This document shows positions 1 to 5,075 of a stretch of DNA of 5,075 bases, one piece after another (positions within the stretch are counted from its first letter, which is position 1; every line of letters begins with the position of its first letter). Below the pieces are notes generated by a model, which saw nothing but the letters and a program-made list of their open reading frames with translations, searched no databases and was not told where the DNA came from. A program made the translations under genes and the position numbers. This stretch comes from DASTQL01 sp035462845 (lineage in GTDB: Bacteria; Actinomycetota; Actinomycetes; Jiangellales; Jiangellaceae), in NCBI GenBank assembly GCA_035462845.1, contig DATHTV010000252.1, forward strand, positions 1 to 5,075, given 5' to 3'.

Positions 1-54
1 CGTGCGGGCGAGGCGCCGAAGGCGGGATCGGGCAGTGAAAGGTCACCGCCGCGA
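1..54. other. Left-edge sequence, no assignable gene
   Basis: These bases lie beyond the protease stop codon. One plus-strand frame entering from the left ends in a TGA at 36-38, so this could be the tail of a convergent gene. On the minus strand a GTG at 46-44, just after the protease stop, could start a downstream gene that leaves the window. Neither is long enough to judge. A 4-bp stem with a 3-nt loop at 14-24 is too short to call a terminator. Confidence 0.3.
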
Positions 55-1488
55 TCAGCCCAGTATGCGAACCCTGCGACCGTAGCCTGGCAGTGCGGGT
101 TCGCCCTGCAGCAGGTCGTCGAGCGCATCCGCCAGTGACGAGTTCGCTGCCCCTGCTCGTCTCGCCACCTCCGCCGCCACCTGGGGCGCGGCGAAGGACG
201 TACCGTTCCACTGGGCCCAGCCCGGCTCCTCCCACGTCTCGGGGTCGGAGTCGAAGAGCCGATCTTCCTCGCCCTGAACGTATGGGCTGCGTACGGCGAC
301 GGCAACCGTCGAGCAGTCGACCCACGGGCCGTGGCTGGAGAACTCCGCCGGCTCGAGGTTCTCCGGGTCCAGTCCCGCGACCGCCACGACCTGGTCGAAG
401 GCAGCTGGCCAGAACCGTCGGTCGGTCCCCTCGTTGCCGGCGGCCGCGATCACGAGCACCTCGCCCCGCCGGGCCGACGCGCGTTCCGCAATGACGACGA
501 GTGCCTCGGCGACGGCGATTGGCGGCAGGTCGTCCACGGTCTGCGTCCCGAGCGACAGATTAAGGATCAGTCGCCCTTTGCTAGTCAACAGGTCGTCGAC
601 GGCCTTCACCATTGCGCATGCGACCTGGACCTCGTCCGCGAGGCCATCGGTGTCGAGGACTCGGTAGACCATGACCGGCACCTCCGGAGCCACCTGCTGG
701 ACCACGCCGGCGACAAACGAGCCGTGCCCCGCCCCGGCGTCGAGCTTGTCGTCTGGTCCGTTCGGCAGGACGTCCAGCGGGTCCTCCTCACCTCGGCCCT
801 GTGGCGGGAAGAGCTCCGTCAGCCACCCGTCATCGCGGGGCTGATGTGCAATGCCGGTGTCGATGACGGCGACCGGGACCGACCCGCGACGGTCGGGAGG
901 CTCCCACACAGGCCACGGCTCGGAGGTGTACTCCGGCGTCGTCTCCCCTTTCATGACAGCGCCGAGCGGCATCAGGTGGAGCCGGGACACCTGGTACCTG
1001 TCGTTTCTCAGCCGATCGAGGGCCTGGCCGATGTCCTCGTCCTCGTTGCCCGTCTTCCACCGGAGCCGGACGACACGCCCCTCCAGGTAGTCCTCGGGGA
1101 TGCGTGGCGGCGCAACGTCCCCCGCGCCACGGGGCCCATCGTCCGCGGACCTCTCCGCGGCCGAGCTCTCCTCGTCCACGACGGGCTCGAGGCCGACGTC
1201 GTCGATGATCGTCCGGAACTCGTCGTCCTCGAGCGCGGCTCGCGTGGTCAGCAGCTCGTCACGGACGACGAGGAACTGGGAGTCCAGGTCAGAAGAGAGG
1301 ATGTCGAACTTCTGCGATACCGGGCTCTCGTCCCGGCGGGCCCGAAGGAGCTCAAGCTGCTCCCGGTGCCTCTCAGGGGCCCCGGCAGCCGCCGCCATCT
1401 TCATGGCGGCCTCGCGGGCACGCCGGAGGTCATCCGCCCGGTCCGCCTCGGTACGCAAGTCCCGCGGCCCGATGCTGTCGTTCGTCAT
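55..1488 (-). CDS. S8 family (subtilisin-like) serine protease, probably cytoplasmic
   Basis: Serine endopeptidase of 477 residues. The catalytic core (about residues 203-477) has the subtilase order: Asp210 in VAVIDTG, His255 in GHGSFVAGVV, oxyanion Asn352 in AAAGNEG and nucleophile Ser431 in NGTSFAAPQ, with the NLSLG strand at 310-314. The core is about 275 residues, the size of a mature subtilisin. The first ~200 residues are not a signal peptide: a charged, helical, possibly coiled-coil stretch (8-55), a second helical part (57-100), an acidic Ser/Gly-rich linker (104-128) and a strand-helix-strand-like module (about 137-176) that could act as a propeptide or docking domain. No transmembrane segment is seen, so it is probably intracellular. 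The start is the ATG at 1488-1486, because GGGGG lies 7 nt upstream; longer in-frame extension would run into the divergent CHAT gene. It is divergent from the TPR-CHAT gene. The protease fold is certain; substrate and role are unknown. Confidence 0.93.
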   Translation of the reverse strand: MTNDSIGPRDLRTEADRADDLRRAREAAMKMAAAAGAPERHREQLELLRARRDESPVSQKFDILSSDLDSQFLVVRDELLTTRAALEDDEFRTIIDDVGLEPVVDEESSAAERSADDGPRGAGDVAPPRIPEDYLEGRVVRLRWKTGNEDEDIGQALDRLRNDRYQVSRLHLMPLGAVMKGETTPEYTSEPWPVWEPPDRRGSVPVAVIDTGIAHQPRDDGWLTELFPPQGRGEEDPLDVLPNGPDDKLDAGAGHGSFVAGVVQQVAPEVPVMVYRVLDTDGLADEVQVACAMVKAVDDLLTSKGRLILNLSLGTQTVDDLPPIAVAEALVVIAERASARRGEVLVIAAAGNEGTDRRFWPAAFDQVVAVAGLDPENLEPAEFSSHGPWVDCSTVAVAVRSPYVQGEEDRLFDSDPETWEEPGWAQWNGTSFAAPQVAAEVARRAGAANSSLADALDDLLQGEPALPGYGRRVRILG

Positions 1489-1555
1489 CGCACTACCCCC
1501 GTTCCCATCAGGCGCCCTAGCCTCGACGACGACGCCGACAAGACGGGCACCCCCC
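1489..1555. promoter_or_regulatory. Shared divergent promoter region between subtilase and TPR-CHAT genes
   Basis: These 67 bp are the only non-coding DNA between two divergent starts, so both promoters should lie here or slightly inside the genes. On the plus strand TAGCCT at 1518-1523 fits the actinobacterial -10 pattern TANNNT, but no good -35 is seen. On the minus strand TTGTCG (1541-1536) lies 16 nt before TAGGGC (1519-1514), a weak -35/-10 pair that would start a transcript near 1507. The two -10 candidates overlap on a CTAG core. AGGC/GCCT arms (1510-1513 and 1520-1523) surround it, a possible small operator. There is no clear Shine-Dalgarno before the CHAT ATG. The location is secure; the individual elements are guesses. 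Confidence 0.4.
1496..1500 (-). promoter_or_regulatory. Ribosome binding site of the subtilase gene
   Basis: On the minus strand this reads GGGGG, separated by 7 nt from the ATG at 1488-1486. It is the feature that decides the start of the protease over the upstream in-frame start at 1662, which lies inside the CHAT gene. Confidence 0.5.
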
Positions 1556-4189
1556 ATGACCGACGAGCGGTCCTCCCCTCTGGGGATACACGCGTCGGAG
1601 GCGTACGTAAAGGTCGTTGCGGACCCGGACGGTTTCGCGCCCGTCGCCGACCAGCTGGTCACTCAGGCTCGCGCCTCGGGTGACGTCGACTCGCTGGTCC
1701 TCGCGCTCCGGGCCGCCGCGTGGGCCCGCCGCTACGCCCTCGCCCATGCCGAGGCGCTGGCCCTGCTCGACGAGGCGGCTCGGACGGCCCGGCGCCACCG
1801 TCTCGACCAGCGCCTCGGAGCCGTGCTCGTCACCCGCGGAGCTGTCCGGCACGAGGTGGGCGACGTGGCGGGGGCCGCCCGGGACCTCGAGCGCGCCGCC
1901 GGGCTCATCGGCCCGGAGATGCGCGCGGAGCTCGCCTCCCAGCGAGGCGCGCTGGCCCAGAACACCGGCCGGCTCACCGAGGCGGCGAGCCACTACCGCG
2001 ACGTCCTCGACACGCCCGAGGCCCCAGCGGACGTGCGCTGCAAGGCGGCCAACAACCTGGGCATGCTCGAGGCCCAGTGCGGCCGCGTCGAAGCCGCCCT
2101 GCGCTGGCTGGAAACCGCGGCCGCCGCGGCAGCCGACGTCGGCCCGGCGTACGTCGCGGCCGTCGCCGAGACCCGTGCCTGGGTGACCGTCCAGGCGGGG
2201 CGGCTCGGCGAGGGGGTAGCGCTCTTCGAGGAGGCCCGGCGACTCGCGTCCCCGGGCCTCCCGCTGGGCGAGCTGCACGCGGAGTACGCGGACGCGCTGC
2301 TCGACCTGCGCCTGGTGCCCGAGGCCACCGAGCAGGCCCGGCTGGCGGTGGCGGCCTTCGACGGGTCCGGGGTTGCGCTCATGGCCGCGGAGGCCAGGCT
2401 GCGGCTGGCCCGGCTGGCCCTGCTGAGCGGCGACGCCGGGGAGGCCGAGCGCGAGGCGGAGGAGGCGGTCGCGCGGCTCCGGCAGCAGCGGCGCTCGGTC
2501 TGGGCGGCGCGGGCCGCTCTCGTCGCTGTCGCCGCCCGCCTCGAGGACGGGCGTCCGGAGGCTCGCGACCTGGCCGCTGCCCGGCGCGCGGCCGCCACGC
2601 TGGAGCGCGCCGGCATGCCGTCCGCGGCGGTGGAGGCGCACCTCGTCGCGGGCCACGTGGCATCGGCCCGCGGGCGTACGCGCGAGGCCGTGGCGTCGTG
2701 GCACCGCGCGTACACGTCGTCCCGGCGCACGACCGTGCTGGTCCGGCTCCGCGGCGACCTGGCCGCGGCGCTGGCCGCCCGCGCCGAAGGCCGTACGGAC
2801 CGGGTCCTGCACCACTGCCGGACCGGACTGGCCCGGCTGGCGCGGCACCGGGTAGCGCTCGCGTCGACCGAGCTGCGGGCGCTGGCGTCGGGGCACGGCG
2901 CGGAGCTCGGCGCCCTGGGACTCGAGGCCGTCGTGGGGACGGGCTCCGGCGGGCGAGCGCTGGCCTGGATGGAGCGGACCCGCGCCGCGGCCCTGACCGC
3001 CGTGACCCCGCTCGAGACGGCGGGAGCCGAGGAGGAGCTCGGCGCCCTCCGGGCGGCGCACGCGGAGCTCCAGCAGGCTCGCCGCGACACCGGCGCGTAC
3101 CCGGAGGAGCTCGTGGCCCGCCAGGCCGAGGTGGAGGAGCGGCTGCGGCGGGCCGCTTGGGTACGCGAGTCGACCGGGTCCGCCGCCGCGCCGAGGAGCG
3201 ACGGCCCGCCGTCCGGGCGAGCCCTGCGCGACCTGCTCGACGGCCAGGTGCTGGTGGAGTACGACGTGCTCGACGGCGCCCTGCTGGCCGTCGTCGTCGA
3301 CGCCCGCAGCACCCGGCTGGTCCGTCTCGGACCGCTCCGCGAGGTCCGCGCGGAGGTGCAGACGCTGACCGCCCTGCTCCGTGTCCTGGCCCACGCCGGT
3401 GGCGTCTCGAGGTCGCTCGGGGGAGTCCGCGACACCACTGCCGCCGCCGTGGAGCGGCTGACCGAAGCCCTGGTGGGCCCGCTCGACCTCGCCGGCGAGC
3501 ACGCCGGGATCGTCGTGGTGCCGGTCCGTGACCTCGAAGGGGTCCCCTGGTCGGCCGTCCACGACCGTCCCGTGGCCGTGTCTCCGTCGGCGGCCCTCTG
3601 GGTACGGAGCCGCCGGGCCCCCGCCCCAGCGGGCGGTCGGACCGTGCTGGTCGCCGGCCCCGACCTGGTCGGCGCCGAGCAAGAAGTCGAGGCCCTGCGC
3701 GCCGTCCACCCGGGCGCTCAGCTGCTGGCGCCGCCGGAGAGCGGGGTCGACGCCGTCCGGGAGTCACTCGACGGAGCGACGCTGGCGCACCTGGCCTGCC
3801 ATGGCCTCGTCCGCACGGACAACCCGACGTTCTCGTCACTGCACCTGGCCGACGGACACCTCACGCTGCACGAGATCGACCGCCGAGGCGGCATGCCGCA
3901 CCGGATGGTCCTGGCCGCCTGCGACGTCGGCGGTGGCGTCGCCCTGGCGGGGAACGAGGTGCTGGGGTTCGCCGGCACGCTGCTCGCCCGGGGCACCGCA
4001 GGGCTGGTGGCCAGCACCGTGGTCGTGCCCGACGAGCACGTGACGCCGCTGATGTGCGCGCTGCACGAGGGGCTGCGCCACGGCGCGACGGTGGCGGCGG
4101 CACTGCACCGGGCGCGGAGCCGGGTCGACCCCGAGGACCCGGCGGTGTTCCCGGCCTGGTGCGCCTTCACCGCGTACGGGGGTGCGTGA
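1556..4189 (+). CDS. TPR-repeat protein with C-terminal CHAT (caspase-like) protease domain
   Basis: Predicted cysteine protease of 877 residues. Residues ~40-450 are Ala/Leu/Arg-rich paired helices of TPR type; clear units begin near 127 (ASQRGALAQNTGRLTEAASH), 163, 204, 239 and 278, with the usual small-residue and G-R/D-L-x-E-A pattern. Residues ~490-535 are a charged helix, possibly coiled coil, followed by a Ser/Pro/Gly linker (539-553). The CHAT domain spans ~560-877, the normal size. It has the catalytic His749 in HLACHG, the following FSSLHLADG strand typical of the family, the nucleophile Cys789 in VLAACD, and the downstream GNEVLGFAGTLLARGTAGLV and VVPDE segments. No signal peptide, membrane helix or NTPase domain is seen, so it is probably cytoplasmic, with the TPRs sensing a partner. 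The ATG at 1556 is chosen because any earlier in-frame start overlaps the divergent protease; its ribosome site is weak. The target is unknown. Confidence 0.93.
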   Translation: MTDERSSPLGIHASEAYVKVVADPDGFAPVADQLVTQARASGDVDSLVLALRAAAWARRYALAHAEALALLDEAARTARRHRLDQRLGAVLVTRGAVRHEVGDVAGAARDLERAAGLIGPEMRAELASQRGALAQNTGRLTEAASHYRDVLDTPEAPADVRCKAANNLGMLEAQCGRVEAALRWLETAAAAAADVGPAYVAAVAETRAWVTVQAGRLGEGVALFEEARRLASPGLPLGELHAEYADALLDLRLVPEATEQARLAVAAFDGSGVALMAAEARLRLARLALLSGDAGEAEREAEEAVARLRQQRRSVWAARAALVAVAARLEDGRPEARDLAAARRAAATLERAGMPSAAVEAHLVAGHVASARGRTREAVASWHRAYTSSRRTTVLVRLRGDLAAALAARAEGRTDRVLHHCRTGLARLARHRVALASTELRALASGHGAELGALGLEAVVGTGSGGRALAWMERTRAAALTAVTPLETAGAEEELGALRAAHAELQQARRDTGAYPEELVARQAEVEERLRRAAWVRESTGSAAAPRSDGPPSGRALRDLLDGQVLVEYDVLDGALLAVVVDARSTRLVRLGPLREVRAEVQTLTALLRVLAHAGGVSRSLGGVRDTTAAAVERLTEALVGPLDLAGEHAGIVVVPVRDLEGVPWSAVHDRPVAVSPSAALWVRSRRAPAPAGGRTVLVAGPDLVGAEQEVEALRAVHPGAQLLAPPESGVDAVRESLDGATLAHLACHGLVRTDNPTFSSLHLADGHLTLHEIDRRGGMPHRMVLAACDVGGGVALAGNEVLGFAGTLLARGTAGLVASTVVVPDEHVTPLMCALHEGLRHGATVAAALHRARSRVDPEDPAVFPAWCAFTAYGGA

Positions 4190-5072
4190 GCGACCGGCCG
4201 TCCTCGCGAGCGGTGACGTCGAGCGATATCTCGACGATCGGGTCGTGGGGGCCCGGGTGCGCCTTGGGGAAGCGCTCCCGCCAGAACCGGCGGAGCTCCA
4301 CGTAGTGCGCGTCGCCCGGCTCGAGCACCCGCGCCTCGCCGCGCCACCACTCGCCGTCCAGCAGGGCGTCGACGTGCTGGGTCGCGTGGACCGCCCGCCA
4401 CCAGCGCTTGTGCCCGCTGTGCCCGACGAGCACGGCCACGGTTCCGTCCCGCCGCGCGTACTGGACCGGCAGGGCGTGCACCAGGCCGGTCCGCGGACCG
4501 GTGTAGCGGAGCTCCATCATCGAGCCGGACAGCAGGCGGTGGGCCGGGCCGCGCAGCACGCCGAGGACGAGCCGGTCCTGCCGCCGCCGGGCGCGCGGGC
4601 CGGTGTCCTGGAGCCCGGGCAGGGCGTAGCCGGTGACGGCACCCACGACCAGCCCCGCCAGCAGGCCGACGACCGCGCCGTACGCGGCCAGCCCGGCCAC
4701 CGGCCATCCCGCGGGCACCACGGTCGCCCCCACCGTGATCACCGTGACCCCGATCGCCCAGGCCACGACGTTCGCCGCCACCCAGCGACGGGGGCGGGCC
4801 ACATGCCGGCGCAGGACGACGGCCTGGGCGCCACCGAAGGCAGCGCCCGCGACGGCGCCGCCGAGTGCGAACACCGCGGCGAGCAGGATCAGCGGCGGCT
4901 CCGCAGTCACGGTCCCTCCCGCCTGGGCCGCCTCGCCCGCCTCGGCGGCGGAGATCAGCGCCGACGGCAGGGAGCCGAGCACCCAGCCGGACACCGCGAC
5001 CACCACCGTGGCCAGCACGAAGGGGCTACGCGGCAGCGCGGGCAGCCACGCCGACAGCAGGCGGTGCATCAC
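4167..5072 (-). CDS. Four-helix membrane protein fused to a DUF385/nitroreductase-like domain
   Basis: The product is 301 residues. Four hydrophobic helices are visible at about 18-40, 60-87, 97-119 and 123-154, rich in Gly/Ala. The GGAVAGAAFGGAQAVVLRR and RWVAANVVAWAIG segments resemble a widespread uncharacterised small membrane domain. After an Arg-rich turn (160-166, likely cytoplasmic) comes a soluble domain (about 183-285). Its ELRYTGPRTG, LPVQYARRDG and VLVGHSGHKRWW pattern resembles the F420-dependent quinone reductase/nitroreductase split beta-barrel family (DUF385-like). Cofactor binding and activity are not proven by what is visible. The gene is convergent with the CHAT gene, and their 3' ends overlap by 23 bp. 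The start is uncertain: GTG at 5072-5070 is directly followed by ATG at 5069-5067, and the frame is still open at the window edge, so the 5' end may be missing. The first helix near residue 18 suggests the true start is close. Confidence 0.8.
   Translation of the reverse strand: MMHRLLSAWLPALPRSPFVLATVVVAVSGWVLGSLPSALISAAEAGEAAQAGGTVTAEPPLILLAAVFALGGAVAGAAFGGAQAVVLRRHVARPRRWVAANVVAWAIGVTVITVGATVVPAGWPVAGLAAYGAVVGLLAGLVVGAVTGYALPGLQDTGPRARRRQDRLVLGVLRGPAHRLLSGSMMELRYTGPRTGLVHALPVQYARRDGTVAVLVGHSGHKRWWRAVHATQHVDALLDGEWWRGEARVLEPGDAHYVELRRFWRERFPKAHPGPHDPIVEISLDVTAREDGRSLTHPRTR
4217..4236 (+). terminator. Perfect 7-bp inverted repeat downstream of CHAT stop, possible terminator
   Basis: CGTCGAG and CTCGACG are exact complements separated by the 6-nt loop CGATAT, 27 nt after the CHAT stop. 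There is no T-run after it, so a classic intrinsic terminator is not supported, although actinobacterial terminators often lack one. It lies inside the 3' part of the convergent membrane-protein gene (codons about 279-286), so coding constraint could explain it. An 8-bp palindrome, CTCGCGAG, lies just before it at 4203-4210. Confidence 0.3.
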
Positions 5073-5075
5073 CCA

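Noticed and set aside
14..24. Small hairpin CGCC-GAA-GGCG near the subtilase 3' end
   Set aside because: The stem is only 4 bp with no T-run; such stems are common by chance at this GC content.
1521..1536. GAC/GCC trinucleotide repetition in the intergenic region
   Set aside because: It is too short and imperfect to call a repeat element; GAC and GCC triplets are frequent in this DNA.
1100..1555. Upstream extension of the CHAT protein by 152 residues to an in-frame start at 1100
   Set aside because: It lies entirely antisense to the protease coding region and is Ser/Arg-rich low-complexity sequence typical of a shadow frame.
1489..1662. Upstream extension of the subtilase by 58 residues to an in-frame start at 1662
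   Set aside because: It overlaps the start of the CHAT gene, and the ATG at 1488 has a G-rich ribosome site 7 nt upstream.
331..1683. Open frame of 450 residues on the plus strand
   Set aside because: It is antisense to the subtilase, which has a full set of catalytic motifs; this frame shows no domain of its own.
1720..3531. Long open frame of 603 residues on the plus strand
   Set aside because: It is a shifted frame inside the CHAT gene, composed almost entirely of Arg, Gly, Pro and Ala.
1517..3709. Long open frame of 730 residues on the minus strand
   Set aside because: It is antisense to the CHAT gene, rich in Gly, Arg, Pro and His with no recognisable domain; long open shadow frames are expected in DNA this GC-rich.

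Overview
The window looks like chromosomal DNA from a high-GC actinobacterium. The coding frames are strongly GC-biased, the gene style is typical of actinomycetes (TPR-CHAT protein, cytoplasmic-type subtilase, split-barrel reductase-like domain fused to membrane helices), and start and stop usage fits. The species cannot be named from the sequence alone.

Layout: (1) 1-54 is a short left edge with no gene that can be assigned. (2) 55-1488, minus strand, is a 477-residue subtilisin-family (S8) serine protease. Its catalytic Asp/His/Ser and oxyanion Asn are intact, it has a roughly 200-residue non-secretory N-terminal extension, and it has no signal peptide. (3) 1489-1555 is a 67-bp divergent intergenic region that must hold the promoters for both flanking genes. 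(4) 1556-4189, plus strand, is an 877-residue protein with an N-terminal array of TPR-like helical repeats and a C-terminal CHAT (caspase-like, clan CD) protease domain with an intact His/Cys pair. (5) 4167-5072, minus strand, converges on the CHAT gene and overlaps its 3' end by 23 bp. It encodes four predicted membrane helices joined to a C-terminal domain resembling the nitroreductase/F420-dependent quinone reductase (DUF385-like) split barrel. Its true start may lie at or just beyond the right edge.

The most notable feature is the divergent pair of two unrelated, apparently cytoplasmic proteases: a subtilase and a TPR-CHAT caspase-like protease sharing one very short control region. CHAT proteases with TPR sensors are known in bacterial conflict and cell-death systems (for example the Csx29 TPR-CHAT protease, and proteases encoded beside bacterial gasdermins). 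It is therefore a reasonable inference, not shown here, that this pair forms a small proteolytic signalling or defence module in which one protease activates or removes the other. The membrane/reductase-like gene is convergent and may be an unrelated neighbour. No RNA genes, insertion sequences, CRISPR arrays or attachment sites were seen.
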